This document shows positions 34,410 to 42,377 of a stretch of DNA of 64,000 bases, piece by piece. Location: NCBI GenBank assembly GCA_900466875.1, contig UBNQ01000025.1, forward strand, positions 124,001 to 188,000. The letters run 5' to 3'. This DNA is from Hyphomicrobiales bacterium (GTDB lineage: Bacteria; Pseudomonadota; Alphaproteobacteria; Rhizobiales; Rhizobiaceae). Positions within the stretch are counted from its first letter, which is position 1, and each line of letters begins with the position of its first letter. The notes beneath the pieces are model-generated. The model was not told the DNA's origin and did no database searches. It saw nothing but the letters and a program-made list of their open reading frames with translations. The translations under genes were made by a program, and so were the position numbers.

Positions 34410-34439
34410 AAAATAAAGCCAGTTATGCACATTTGTCAA
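34410..34439 (-). promoter_or_regulatory. sigma70-type promoter of the small RNA
   Basis: TTGACA and TATTTT spaced by 18 nt on the minus strand, 7-8 nt before the predicted start of the RNA. One of the best -35/-10 pairs in the window. Confidence 0.7.
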
Positions 34440-34595
34440 TCATATTTTTGATGTGATTAAATTTGCGTCATTTTTGGGCTTTCTGATTAAGAGGTCGGCA
34501 CCAAAAGCGGTTTTCTTTGGCATCAAGAGGCCCTAATAAAGACCTGTCCTGCCTTTGCTCCGATGTTCCCATGTCAATAACCCAAGGATTTTTCT

Positions 34596-35372
34596 ATGCT
34601 GCCTGACCGCGATTTCTTCGATGCGCTTGCCGATGCCGCCAAGGGTGAGACGCTGCCGCGGTTCCGCACCGGAATTTCCGTCGTCAACAAGGCTGCCGGA
34701 GGGTTCGACCCCGTGACCGAAGGTGATCGCGCTGCCGAGACGGCGATCAGGGCGCTGATCGAGGCGCGGTTTCCCGAACATGGCATATTGGGGGAGGAGC
34801 ATGAAAACATCGGGCTCGATCGCGAGCATGTCTGGGTGATCGATCCGATCGACGGGACGCGGGCGTTCATTTCCGGCCTGCCGGTCTGGGGCACGCTGAT
34901 CGGGTTCCGCTCCAATGGGCGGGCAACGATGGGGATGATGGATCAGCCGTTTATCGGCGAGCGCTATTTCGCCGATGGCAACAGATCCTGGTATTCAGGG
35001 CCGGATGGCGAGCGGCAGATTTCGGTGCGCGACTGCGGGTCGCTTTCCGATGCCATCCTGTTCACGACGTCACCGCATATCTTTGAGGGTGACGACCTGA
35101 AGCGTTACCGCGCCGTCGAAGAGAAGGTCCGGCTGTTCCGCTATGGCTGCGATTGTTATGCCTATGCGCTGCTTGCCGCAGGGCATGTCGATCTCGTCGT
35201 CGAAAACAGCCTTCAGCCCTATGATGTCGGTGCACTGATCCCGATCATCGAACAGGCAGGCGGTATCATTACGACCTGGGACGGCGGACGGCCGGAGAAT
35301 GGCGGCAACATCATCGCAGCCGGATCGAGGGCCGTTTACGAGCAGGCCATGGCCCTCCTCGCGGATCGATAA
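34596..35372 (+). CDS. hisN: histidinol-phosphatase, inositol monophosphatase family
   Basis: 258 residues of the IMPase superfamily: GILGEEHENIG (metal-binding Glu), WVIDPIDGTRAFISGLPVWGTLIGF (DPxDGT metal-binding motif) and LQPYDVGALIPIIEQAGG at the C-terminal metal site. The RAF after DGT and the overall sequence fit the HisN group that dephosphorylates histidinol phosphate in actinobacteria and rhizobia. A broader inositol-phosphatase role is an alternative. A good aagga ribosome site precedes ATG 34596. Confidence 0.85.
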   Translation: MLPDRDFFDALADAAKGETLPRFRTGISVVNKAAGGFDPVTEGDRAAETAIRALIEARFPEHGILGEEHENIGLDREHVWVIDPIDGTRAFISGLPVWGTLIGFRSNGRATMGMMDQPFIGERYFADGNRSWYSGPDGERQISVRDCGSLSDAILFTTSPHIFEGDDLKRYRAVEEKVRLFRYGCDCYAYALLAAGHVDLVVENSLQPYDVGALIPIIEQAGGIITTWDGGRPENGGNIIAAGSRAVYEQAMALLADR

Positions 35373-35384
35373 AGGCCAGATTGT

Positions 35385-36371
35385 TCAGGCGGCGGTCTCC
35401 GCCATCTCCAGGCCACCATCGAGGCCCGGCATGAAGGTCTCGATCGCCGCCATGGCCTGGGCGCGATAGATATCCTTTTCCTGAAACAGCTCGTGTCGTG
35501 CGCCGGTGACGGTGACAAGCTGCCCGGCGCGAAAATTGCGTGAGAGATTTTCCTGCAGGCGATAGGGCACGACGCCATCCAGCACAGGCGCCAGGATCAA
35601 GGTCGGGATGGTGATTTCCGTCAGGTGCGTCTGTAGCGAAACGCGCGACGCGGCTTTCAGTGTCTCGTGTATCCATCGCGCCGTCGGGGCGCCGACCGTC
35701 AGGTCCTCGAAGGTTCGATAGAGGTCGAGATTGCGCTCGAAGCGTTTTCGGTCGCCGGTCAGGCCGTTGCCCTCGAACGGGATCAGCCGCCGGTCGCCGC
35801 CGAGCTGCATGCCGCCCAAACCGGTCCAGGACATCAATCTTGCCAGCGGACGGGCGATTTTTTCCGATGCGGGCTGATTGTGAAAGCCGATATAGGGCGA
35901 TGCCAGCGCCATCCGGCTGATACGGTTCGACAGGCGTGGCGCGGCCGAAAGGGCAATCAACGCTCCGGTGGAATGGGCAACCAGGAAGAAAGGCAGCCGG
36001 GCATCCGGCAGCACGACCTGTTCCAAAAAGATCTCCAGATCCTTTTCGTAATCGGAAAACCGCCTGACATGGCCTTTCCTGGCCCCCGTCTTGAGGCGAT
36101 CCGACCCGCCTTGTCCGCGCAGATCATAGGTTGCGACCCAGAGACCCATCGTATTCAGATGGCGGATCGTTTCGAAATATTTCTCGATGAATTCATTGCG
36201 CCCCTGCAGCAGCACGATGGTGCCGCGTGCCGGCACGACATCCGACCGGAACAGGCCGTAACGGATCTTCAGGCCGCGATGACCCGTGAAATAGCCTGCG
36301 GAATAATTCTCCGGTGCGGGATTTTCTGGAGTGAGGCGAAGGATGTCGCCGCTGATTTGGTTCTCGCTCAT
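35385..36371 (-). CDS. alpha/beta hydrolase, lysophospholipase (PldB)-like
   Basis: 328 residues. The lid-type hydrolase core has LLQGRNEFIEKYFE and TYDLRGQGGSDR (oxyanion region), nucleophile elbow VAHSTGALIAL (Ser; the usual first Gly is Ala), LAPVLDGVVPYRL (acid) and TGARHELFQEKD (His). This is the monoglyceride/lysophospholipase pattern of COG2267. Cytoplasmic, with no signal peptide. Probably acts on lysophospholipids or monoacylglycerols; the substrate is inferred. Convergent with hisN. Confidence 0.85.
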   Translation of the reverse strand: MSENQISGDILRLTPENPAPENYSAGYFTGHRGLKIRYGLFRSDVVPARGTIVLLQGRNEFIEKYFETIRHLNTMGLWVATYDLRGQGGSDRLKTGARKGHVRRFSDYEKDLEIFLEQVVLPDARLPFFLVAHSTGALIALSAAPRLSNRISRMALASPYIGFHNQPASEKIARPLARLMSWTGLGGMQLGGDRRLIPFEGNGLTGDRKRFERNLDLYRTFEDLTVGAPTARWIHETLKAASRVSLQTHLTEITIPTLILAPVLDGVVPYRLQENLSRNFRAGQLVTVTGARHELFQEKDIYRAQAMAAIETFMPGLDGGLEMAETAA

Positions 36372-36480
36372 GGGTGCAGCGTTAGGCGAGTGAGGCGACA
36401 GGTCAAGCGAAATCGCTCGCCAAAAATTCCCATGTCGATCGAGGGTGGACAGAGTGGATGTAACTGTATAACGAACTAGC

Positions 36481-36495
36481 TGTAATGTTATTACA
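36481..36495 (+). promoter_or_regulatory. Zur-box-like palindrome before aztD
   Basis: TGTAAT-GTT-ATTACA, a perfect 6-3-6 inverted repeat 13 bp before the aztD ATG, in an AT-rich stretch. It resembles the TGTTAT/ATAACA-type Zur operator of alphaproteobacteria. Given that the gene encodes a zinc chaperone, repression by Zur under zinc sufficiency is the likely meaning. Confidence 0.65.
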
Positions 36496-36508
36496 TATAG
36501 GAGAGGTT

Positions 36509-37744
36509 ATGTCCCATTTGTTGCGAGTTGCCGGGTTGTCGGCGGCTCTTCTGGCCTCCGGCGCGGTGTTTGGATCGGTTGCATTTGCTGAAGAAAAGAA
36601 TGCCGAGAAATGGCGGTTGTTCGTCGCCGATCACAGCCTGCCTGTGGTGCGCGCGATCGATCTCGCGTCCGGCAAGGAGATCGGCAAGTTCGATCTGGAA
36701 GGATATGCCGCGCTTTCGCTGAGCGAGAGCGGCCGCACTGTTTTCGCGGTCCAGGGCGACGAGAATGTCGTTCATGCCATCTCGACGGGAATCGCGCTTT
36801 CGGATCATGGCGAGCATCGCGATATCGAAATCAACGACCCCAAGGCGATATCGACGGTGATCCGGGGGCAGAAGCCCGGCCATGTCGTCACCCATGGCGA
36901 TCAGGTTGCCGTCTTCTACGATCGCGAAGCGAAGTTCGATCTTGTCAGCGAGGAAGCGCTCGCGGACGGGGACGCGAAACTGACAGCCTTCGATACGATC
37001 GCCGCCCATCACGGCGTTGCCGTTCCGGTCGGCAAGCATTTCCTCGTTTCGGTGCCGAATACTGAAGTCGCCGTAAAGGAAGGCGAGTTGCCGCCGCGGC
37101 TCGGCCTGCGTGTCGTCGACGCCGACGGCAAGCAGGTTGGCGAGGTTGCGACCTGCACCGGCCTGCATGGCGAGGCAAGCTCGGCGCGCCTCGTTGCCTT
37201 CGGTTGCGAGGAAGGTGTGCTTGTTGCCCGTCCGGGCGGCATGGACGGGCCGAAGCTCGAAATGCTGCGCTATGGCGACAAGCTTCCGAAAGGAAAGGTT
37301 TCGACATTGCTCGGCGGCAAATCCATGCAGTTCTTCCTTGGCAATTATGGGGAAGACAAGATCGTGCTCGTCGATCCGGACAGCGCGGATGAAGCTTATC
37401 GCCTGATCGAGCTGCCGACACGGCGGGTCGATTTCGCGCTCGACCCCTCCGATCCGCGCAGCGCCTATGTGCTGACCGAAGATGGCAAGCTGCATCTGAT
37501 CGATGTGGTGAAAGGCGAGATCGTCAAAAGCGAGACGATCACCGAGCCTTACAGCAAGGACGGGCATTGGCGTGATGCGCGTCCGAGGCTGGCTGTCGCC
37601 GGTGGCGAGATTGCCATAACCGATCCCCGCAAGAGCCTCATTCGCGTTGTCGATGGCGACAACCTGAAGGAGGTGCGTACGATTGCCGTTGAAGGCCAGC
37701 CGTTCGGTCTCGTGGCTGCAGGAGGATCGGGCGCGGTGCACTGA
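36509..37744 (+). CDS. aztD: periplasmic zinc metallochaperone AztD
   Basis: 411 residues with a Sec signal ([29 protein letters not shown]) and a beta-propeller body of repeated strands (LFVADHSLPVVRAIDLASGKE; LLGGKSMQFFLGNYGEDKIVLVD; AYVLTEDGKLHLIDVVKGE). The His-rich loop AAHHGVAVPVGKHF is a family hallmark and likely zinc site. In Paracoccus, AztD passes Zn(II) to the binding protein AztC of the AztABCD importer; no aztA-C genes are in this window. ATG 36509 follows aggagagg; an earlier in-frame ATG at 36485 lies inside the Zur-like box and is unlikely. Confidence 0.85.
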   Translation: MSHLLRVAGLSAALLASGAVFGSVAFAEEKNAEKWRLFVADHSLPVVRAIDLASGKEIGKFDLEGYAALSLSESGRTVFAVQGDENVVHAISTGIALSDHGEHRDIEINDPKAISTVIRGQKPGHVVTHGDQVAVFYDREAKFDLVSEEALADGDAKLTAFDTIAAHHGVAVPVGKHFLVSVPNTEVAVKEGELPPRLGLRVVDADGKQVGEVATCTGLHGEASSARLVAFGCEEGVLVARPGGMDGPKLEMLRYGDKLPKGKVSTLLGGKSMQFFLGNYGEDKIVLVDPDSADEAYRLIELPTRRVDFALDPSDPRSAYVLTEDGKLHLIDVVKGEIVKSETITEPYSKDGHWRDARPRLAVAGGEIAITDPRKSLIRVVDGDNLKEVRTIAVEGQPFGLVAAGGSGAVH

Positions 37745-38010
37745 AACGCCGCATTCCAGCTTGAGACGGGCGCCGGCACGACCGGCGCTCGTCTATCTGT
37801 CTTGTGGGAAAAAGAAGGCCGGAACCGGCGACACGGGGATGACAGCACGGTTCCGGCAAGGCTGACCGAAGCGAAGGGACGAATGATGCTTCGGTCCAAG
37901 GAGGCATGCCGCCTTCCAGAGCCTGTCTTCTATCAGAGCAAGGCTGAACCCCGGCAAAACCGGCTGTTCATACGACATTCATTGGCAACACGGCTGTGGC
38001 GGATGGGGGT
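37745..38010. other. intergenic region between aztD and hsp20 promoter
   Basis: Contains an imperfect hairpin just past aztD (37765-37793, arms gacgggcgccgg / ccggcgctcgtc, one G-T pair) without a T run, and a second pair of arms ccggaacc / ggttccgg near 37820-37860. A 103-codon reading frame through it has no ribosome site or family resemblance and I do not count it as a gene. Confidence 0.5.
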
Positions 38011-38039
38011 CTTGAAGGGCGTGGCCGCAATTCCCATCT
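38011..38039 (+). promoter_or_regulatory. RpoH (sigma32)-type heat-shock promoter
   Basis: CTTGAA (38011-38016), a 15-nt spacer and TCCCATCT (38032-38039), close to the alphaproteobacterial RpoH consensus CTTGAA-N13/15-CCCCATNT. It gives a leader of about 100 nt before hsp20, the length expected of a ROSE element. Confidence 0.75.
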
Positions 38040-38045
38040 TCACCC

Positions 38046-38144
38046 TGCAGGCGCCGAAAGGGTCTGCTGAACGGGGTCTTCATCGCCAATACGGGGTGGG
38101 GATGCCCAAGTGAAAACCGCAACGTCGCTTCAATGGAGGACATT
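38046..38144 (+). promoter_or_regulatory. ROSE RNA thermometer in the hsp20 leader
   Basis: The 5' leader ends with GTCGCTTCAATGGAGGAC (38124-38141), where GUC-CUU pairs with the GGAGGAC Shine-Dalgarno segment around a bulged G: the diagnostic UYGCU/anti-SD hairpin of ROSE elements. Heat melts it and frees the ribosome site. Upstream stems (from about 38050) fit the multi-hairpin ROSE layout. Placed immediately before an Hsp20 gene, as usual in rhizobia. Confidence 0.8.
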
Positions 38145-38627
38145 ATGCGTCACGTCGATTTCTCCCCGCTTTACCGATCCACCGTCGGTTTCGACCGTCT
38201 CTTCAATCTTCTCGACAATCGCAACTTTGGCGATCAGGGGCAGAGCTATCCGCCGTACAATATCGAGCGGACCGGCGAAAATACCTATCGCATCACCATG
38301 GCCGTCGCCGGTTTCGACGAAACGGAACTTTCGATCGAATTCCAGGCCCATGCGTTGACCGTGAAAGGTGAAAAAGCCGAGGAAGATGGTGCCGATCAGA
38401 ACGAGTATCTCTATCGCGGCATCGCCAAGCGCGCTTTCGAGCGCCGCTTCCAGCTTGCCGATCACGTCGAAGTCGAAACCGCTTCGCTGAAGAACGGATT
38501 GCTTCATATCGATCTCGTCCGGAACATTCCGGAAGCGATGAAGCCGCGCCGGATCTCGATTGCAGCCGAGGCCGGCGATACGACCAAGACGATCGAGGCC
38601 CAGGTTGCTCCGCAGCAGGTCAACTAA
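38145..38627 (+). CDS. small heat-shock protein, IbpA/Hsp20 family
   Basis: 160 residues: an N-terminal arm (MRHVDFSPLYRSTVGFDRLFNLLDN), an alpha-crystallin domain (about 35-130: YPPYNIERTGENTYRITMAVAGFDETELSIE; YLYRGIAKRAFERRFQLADHVEVETASLKNGLLHIDLVR) and a short tail. The A-x-x-x-n-G-L signature (SLKNGLL) is present. It is an ATP-independent holdase binding unfolding proteins. Expression is likely heat-controlled twice: by the RpoH-type promoter and the ROSE leader. ATG 38145 follows ggagga. Confidence 0.95.
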   Translation: MRHVDFSPLYRSTVGFDRLFNLLDNRNFGDQGQSYPPYNIERTGENTYRITMAVAGFDETELSIEFQAHALTVKGEKAEEDGADQNEYLYRGIAKRAFERRFQLADHVEVETASLKNGLLHIDLVRNIPEAMKPRRISIAAEAGDTTKTIEAQVAPQQVN

Positions 38628-38669
38628 CGCTTTCGTCCTCTGATCCTCCCATCAAGGACTAAAAGCCGA

Positions 38670-38700
38670 CGCCCCTTCCTTCCGAGGAGGGGGCGTTTTC
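38670..38700 (+). terminator. Rho-independent terminator of hsp20
   Basis: A strong hairpin, cgcccc...cct / agg...ggggcg, ending in gttttc, about 45 nt past the stop. Confidence 0.75.
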
Positions 38701-38734
38701 GTAGGTATTGACCGGCCGTATGGTCAGCCCTAGG

Positions 38735-38754
38735 GTATCTACATTGTAGCTACA
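38735..38754 (+). promoter_or_regulatory. candidate operator of mazEF
   Basis: The perfect palindrome TGTAGCTACA (38745-38754), preceded by the half-site TCTACA, sits 12 bp before the mazE ATG. Closely packed half-sites suit MazE/AbrB-fold autorepression. Confidence 0.4.
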
Positions 38755-38766
38755 CTGGAGATGTCG

Positions 38767-39009
38767 ATGCGCGCGACTGTGAAGAAGTGGGGCAACAGTG
38801 CTTCCGTTCGTATTCCAGCCGCCATCATGGAGGCCGCCAACCTGACAATCGACACCGTTGTCGAGGTTACCGAGGAAAATGGCCGGGTGATCATTGAGCC
38901 GGTGCGTGATGATGTTGTCGACCTCGGACAGTTGCTTGCCGGCATCACGTCTGAAAACCAGCATGAGGAAGCCGACTTTGGCGCGGCGGTGGGCAGGGAA
39001 GCCTTATGA
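38767..39009 (+). CDS. mazE: MazE-type antitoxin
   Basis: 80 residues. The N-terminal AbrB/MazE swapped-hairpin domain reads MRATVKKWGNSASVRIPAAIM...VEVTEENGRVIIEPV; the acidic C-terminal tail (ITSENQHEEADFGAAVG) would bind the toxin. ATG 38767 gives proper spacing to ggag; the ATG at 38761 touches it. Overlaps mazF by 4 nt (ATGA), the standard antitoxin-first layout. It is also the likely repressor of its own promoter. Confidence 0.92.
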   Translation: MRATVKKWGNSASVRIPAAIMEAANLTIDTVVEVTEENGRVIIEPVRDDVVDLGQLLAGITSENQHEEADFGAAVGREAL

Positions 39010-39344
39010 GTGCTGCGAGCTATGTGCCGGAGGCGGGTGATATCGTCTGGCTCGATTTTTCCCCGCAAAGCGGACATGAGCTAGCCGGTAGACGGCCGGC
39101 TGTCGTCCTTAGCCCGTCTGCCTACAACCGCTTCGGCTTGATGCTCTGTTGCCCGCTGACGACGAAAGTCAAAGCTTATCCGTTCGAAGTGCCGATTGCC
39201 GGCGATCGAGGCGGTGTTGTATTGGCCGACCAGGTCAAGAGCCTTGATTGGAAGGCCAGAAACGCACAGCGCAAGGGCGTCGTTTCCGGTGCCGAGCTTC
39301 ACGAGATCAGGGCGAAGGCCGTCGCCCTGATCGGCAAACCCTGA
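39006..39344 (+). CDS. mazF: MazF-type endoribonuclease toxin
   Basis: 112 residues of the PemK/MazF fold: PEAGDIVWLDFSPQSGHELAGRRPAVVLSP contains the conserved Asp/Arg stretch of the ribonuclease site, followed by LMLCCPLTTKVKAYPFEVPI and VLADQVKSLDWKAR. It cuts mRNA at short specific sequences when freed from MazE. The frame is intact and the module appears functional. Confidence 0.92.
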   Translation: MSAASYVPEAGDIVWLDFSPQSGHELAGRRPAVVLSPSAYNRFGLMLCCPLTTKVKAYPFEVPIAGDRGGVVLADQVKSLDWKARNAQRKGVVSGAELHEIRAKAVALIGKP

Positions 39345-39357
39345 AAAGGATCGAAAT

Positions 39358-40356
39358 CTAGGCCGCTGCCGGTTCAGCCTTCGGCTCCTTCGCCTTCAGG
39401 CGCTCGGCGTATTTCTGTGCCAGCACCGCGCAGGTCATCAGCTGAATCTGGTGAAACAGCATGATCGGCAGGACGATGGCGCCGATCGATGTGGAGTGGC
39501 CGGAGAAGATGGCATTGGCCATCGGCACGCCGCTCGCCAGCGACTTTTTCGAGCCGCAGAAGGTGATGGTGATCTCGTCTTCCTTGGAAAAGCCAAGCAG
39601 CCTGCTGCCGAACATGGTGATGCAGAGAACGGCTGCGAGCAGGACGATGTCGAGGCCAATGACGACAGCAATATCGGTGAGCGAGAAGGTTTTCCAGATG
39701 CCTTCCATGACGGCCGTCGAGAAGGCGAGATAGACTACCATCAGGATCGATCCGCGATCGAAGGGCGTCAGCAGTTTCTTTTTCGAGCGGATCCAGTTGC
39801 CGATCCAGGGCTGCAGGATCTGGCCGAGGATAAAGGGCGCAAGCAATTGCAGTGCGATCTTCTCCAGCGCATCGAGCGAAACGCCGCCGCCACCGGTCGT
39901 CGACAAAAGCAGCGCGATCAGGGCAGGGGTCAGGAACATGCCGAGAATATTGGAGCCGGAAGCGGCGACGATGGCGGCCGGAACATTGCCGCCGGCCATG
40001 GAGGTGAAGGCGATCGACGACTGCACGGTTGAAGGCAGAACGCAGAGGAACAACATGCCGAGATAAAGCGGTGCCGGCAGGATGCTTTCGGGGATGAAGC
40101 CAAGAGCAAGACCCAGAAGCGGAAAGATTGCAAAGGTGGTGAGCACGATGGTCAAGTGCAGGCGCCAGTGCAGAACGCCGGCGATCACCGTGTCGCGTGC
40201 CAGGCGCGCGCCGTGCAGGAAGAATAGCAAGCCGATGGCGATATCCGTTGCGATGGAAAACCAGTCCGCCCAGATGCCGTGAATGGGGAGAATGGATGCA
40301 AGGATCACGGTCCCCAACAACATCATCGTATATTGGTCGGGCAGGAAACGCTTCAT
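39358..40356 (-). CDS. bile acid:sodium symporter (BASS) family transporter
   Basis: 332 residues with about ten membrane helices and the BASS/SBF-like signatures LCVLPSTVQSSIAFTSMAGGNVPAAIVAASGSNILG and TFCGSKKSLASGVPMANAIF. This subgroup (YfeH-like, PF13593) transports organic anions; the substrate is unknown. The C-terminal tail is charged and alanine-rich. Its promoter region is shared with the divergent LysR gene and holds a palindrome. Confidence 0.88.
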   Translation of the reverse strand: MKRFLPDQYTMMLLGTVILASILPIHGIWADWFSIATDIAIGLLFFLHGARLARDTVIAGVLHWRLHLTIVLTTFAIFPLLGLALGFIPESILPAPLYLGMLFLCVLPSTVQSSIAFTSMAGGNVPAAIVAASGSNILGMFLTPALIALLLSTTGGGGVSLDALEKIALQLLAPFILGQILQPWIGNWIRSKKKLLTPFDRGSILMVVYLAFSTAVMEGIWKTFSLTDIAVVIGLDIVLLAAVLCITMFGSRLLGFSKEDEITITFCGSKKSLASGVPMANAIFSGHSTSIGAIVLPIMLFHQIQLMTCAVLAQKYAERLKAKEPKAEPAAA

Positions 40357-40411
40357 CAGATGCTCCTCAAACTGCGCTAGCAGGTGGAAAAGTTGTGGTT
40401 TCTCCTATCGC

Positions 40412-40423
40412 GAATTATAATTC
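40412..40423. promoter_or_regulatory. candidate LysR operator (GAATTATAATTC)
   Basis: A perfect 12-bp palindrome in the 100-bp space between the divergent BASS and LysR genes. AT-rich dyads of this kind are typical LysR recognition sites. Confidence 0.5.
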
Positions 40424-40450
40424 AAACACTAACAGTTATCACAAAGCGAA

Positions 40451-41311
40451 ATGGCAATGCTGAACCTCTACCATCTCGACAGCTTTCTGATGCTACAGCA
40501 GACCGGCAGCTTTACCGAAGCCGCAGCAAGGCTCGGGGTCGGGCAGTCGACGGTAACGCAACATATCCAGCGACTGGAAAAGTCGCTGGGGCGCCAGCTT
40601 GTGTTTCGTGACACGCATCAGGTGAGGCTGACGGTGGATGGCGAGGCGCTTGTCGGTTATGCGCGCGGCATGCTGGATCTCAACGGTCAGGTCCTGTCGC
40701 TTTTCGGCGAAAGCCGGCTGCGCGGACGGCTCAGGCTCGGGGTGTCTGAAGATGTCGTCGCCAACCGGCTGACAGGCATTCTGGAAGACTTCATTCGCCT
40801 CCATCCTTTGGTTGATCTGGAGCTGACGGTGGCATTGTCAGCCGTGCTTAACCAGATGCAGGATGCCGGCGATCTCGATCTGGTGCTGGCCAAGCGCCAT
40901 GTCGGGGAAATGCATGGAAAACTTCTGTATCGCGAGCCGCTGGTTTGGCTCGCGCGCGATCCGCATTTCGCGCCGGCAAAAGATACTGTTTTGCCGCTAA
41001 TTACTTTTCCTCCTCCCTCGATTACCCGACGGGTCATGCAGGAGGCGCTGGACCGTGAAAAGGTCGCCTGGCGCGTCGTATGCACCTGCGGCAGCCTGAG
41101 CGGGTTGACGGCTGCGGCGCGTGCCGGCATGGGCGTGATGGTACAGCCGCGCAGCATGGTGCCGGAGGGATTGCGCGAAATTGCCGGCGACCGGCTGCCG
41201 CGGCTCGAAGACGTCGAATTCGTGCTGACCCCACGGCGCGGCGCCGATGCGGTGATGGTTGAGGCTTTGTCGAGCCTGATTGCGGCACGGATCATGCCGC
41301 AATCAAATTAA
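40451..41311 (+). CDS. LysR-family transcriptional regulator
   Basis: 286 residues. The N-terminal winged helix (LYHLDSFLMLQQTGSFTEAAARLGVGQSTVTQHIQRLEKSLGRQLVFRD) is standard LysR; a periplasmic-binding-type effector domain follows (LRLGVSEDVVANRLTGILEDF; TAAARAGMGVMVQPRSMV). Divergent from the BASS transporter, its likely target. A second ATG at 40457 is an equally good start. Confidence 0.9.
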   Translation: MAMLNLYHLDSFLMLQQTGSFTEAAARLGVGQSTVTQHIQRLEKSLGRQLVFRDTHQVRLTVDGEALVGYARGMLDLNGQVLSLFGESRLRGRLRLGVSEDVVANRLTGILEDFIRLHPLVDLELTVALSAVLNQMQDAGDLDLVLAKRHVGEMHGKLLYREPLVWLARDPHFAPAKDTVLPLITFPPPSITRRVMQEALDREKVAWRVVCTCGSLSGLTAAARAGMGVMVQPRSMVPEGLREIAGDRLPRLEDVEFVLTPRRGADAVMVEALSSLIAARIMPQSN

Positions 41312-41324
41312 GCGCAGGATAGCT

Positions 41325-42377
41325 TCAGGCAGAGGCGCAGATCGACAGGAACTGGTCGACATCCTCTTCGGTCGTCGCAAACGAGGTGACCATGCGGATA
41401 AGAGCTTCGTCCTTGCGGACTTTTTCCGGCATGTCGCGCGGTTCCAGCCAGTCGTAGAACTTTGCGCCCTGTTCGGCTGCGGCCTTAGCGGATGTTTTCG
41501 GCAGCACGGCAAAGACTTCGTTCGCTTCGGTCGGCCATGCGAGGCGCGCGCTGTTGAGTGAGCCAAAGCCTGTGCGTAGGCGGTCGGCCATCGCATTGGC
41601 ATGGCCGGCCAAGCCTAGCCACAGGTCGTCCTGCAGATAGGCTTCAAACTGGGCCGCGATAAAGCGCGACTTGGAAAAGAGCTGCGCAGTGCGCTTGCGC
41701 AGGAAGGCGAAATCTTTTGCGAGTTGCGGGTCGAAGAAGACGATTGCTTCGGCACACCAGCAGCCGTTTTTCGTGCCGCCGAAAGACAATACGTCGACGC
41801 CGCGCTTCCAGGTCATTTCCGCCGGCGTGCAGCCGAGCGAAACGAGAGCGTTGGCGAAGCGTGCGCCGTCCATGTGAAGCGGCAGGCCGTTATCCTTGGA
41901 AATTCTCGAGATCGTATCGATCTCATCCAGCGTATATATGGTGCCGACTTCGGTTGCCTGGGTCATGGTGACGGCTGCGGCACGACCATGGTGGACGGAG
42001 TCCTGAGGGTAGCGTGCAATCCGCTCGACAAGGTTTTCCGGCAGCATCTTGCCGGCCGGGCCCTCGACACCAACCATGCGCATGCCGGAAAAGAAGTCCG
42101 GCGCGCCGCATTCGTCTTCGATCACATGAGCTTCCGTATGGCAGAAGGTCAAGCCGCCGGGGCGGGCGATGCTGGCTAGCGACAGCGAATTGGCCGCGGT
42201 GCCGGTTGCGACAAAAAAGACGGCTACTTCTTTTTCGAAGATTTCGTTGAAGCGCTGCTCGATGGAGCGGTCGAGCTCGCTCGTTCCATAGGCTGCGGCG
42301 AAACGAGTCGACTCCTTCGACAGGCGTTCGTTGATGGCAGGATGGGCTCCTGCCCAATTGTCGGAGGCGAAGAACAT
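41325..42377 (-). CDS. ltaE: low-specificity L-threonine aldolase
   Basis: 350 residues, a fold-type I PLP enzyme. Features: FASDNWAGAHP at the N-terminus, HTEAHVIEDECGAPDFFSG, LHMDGARFANALV, and the PLP lysine Lys203 in LSFGGTKNGCWCAEAI. Cleaves threonine or allo-threonine to glycine and acetaldehyde. The Phe-Gly-Gly-Thr-Lys motif places it in the bacterial low-specificity group. Convergent with LysR, with only 13 nt between stops. Confidence 0.92.
   Translation of the reverse strand: MFFASDNWAGAHPAINERLSKESTRFAAAYGTSELDRSIEQRFNEIFEKEVAVFFVATGTAANSLSLASIARPGGLTFCHTEAHVIEDECGAPDFFSGMRMVGVEGPAGKMLPENLVERIARYPQDSVHHGRAAAVTMTQATEVGTIYTLDEIDTISRISKDNGLPLHMDGARFANALVSLGCTPAEMTWKRGVDVLSFGGTKNGCWCAEAIVFFDPQLAKDFAFLRKRTAQLFSKSRFIAAQFEAYLQDDLWLGLAGHANAMADRLRTGFGSLNSARLAWPTEANEVFAVLPKTSAKAAAEQGAKFYDWLEPRDMPEKVRKDEALIRMVTSFATTEEDVDQFLSICASA

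Larger units (their letters stand above)
34257..34595. other. intergenic region carrying the mmgR-like small RNA
   Basis: Between the amidohydrolase and hisN: a small RNA on the minus strand (34327-34402) with its promoter at 34410-34439, then AT-rich sequence leading to the hisN ribosome site (aagga, 12 nt before ATG). No protein gene here. Confidence 0.7.

Noticed and set aside
37765..37793. Hairpin after aztD as a Rho-independent terminator
   Set aside because: The stem is good, but no T run follows; kept only as a note in the intergenic entry.
37802..38113. 103-codon frame between aztD and hsp20
   Set aside because: No ribosome site, no family resemblance, and it overlaps the RpoH-type promoter and ROSE leader.
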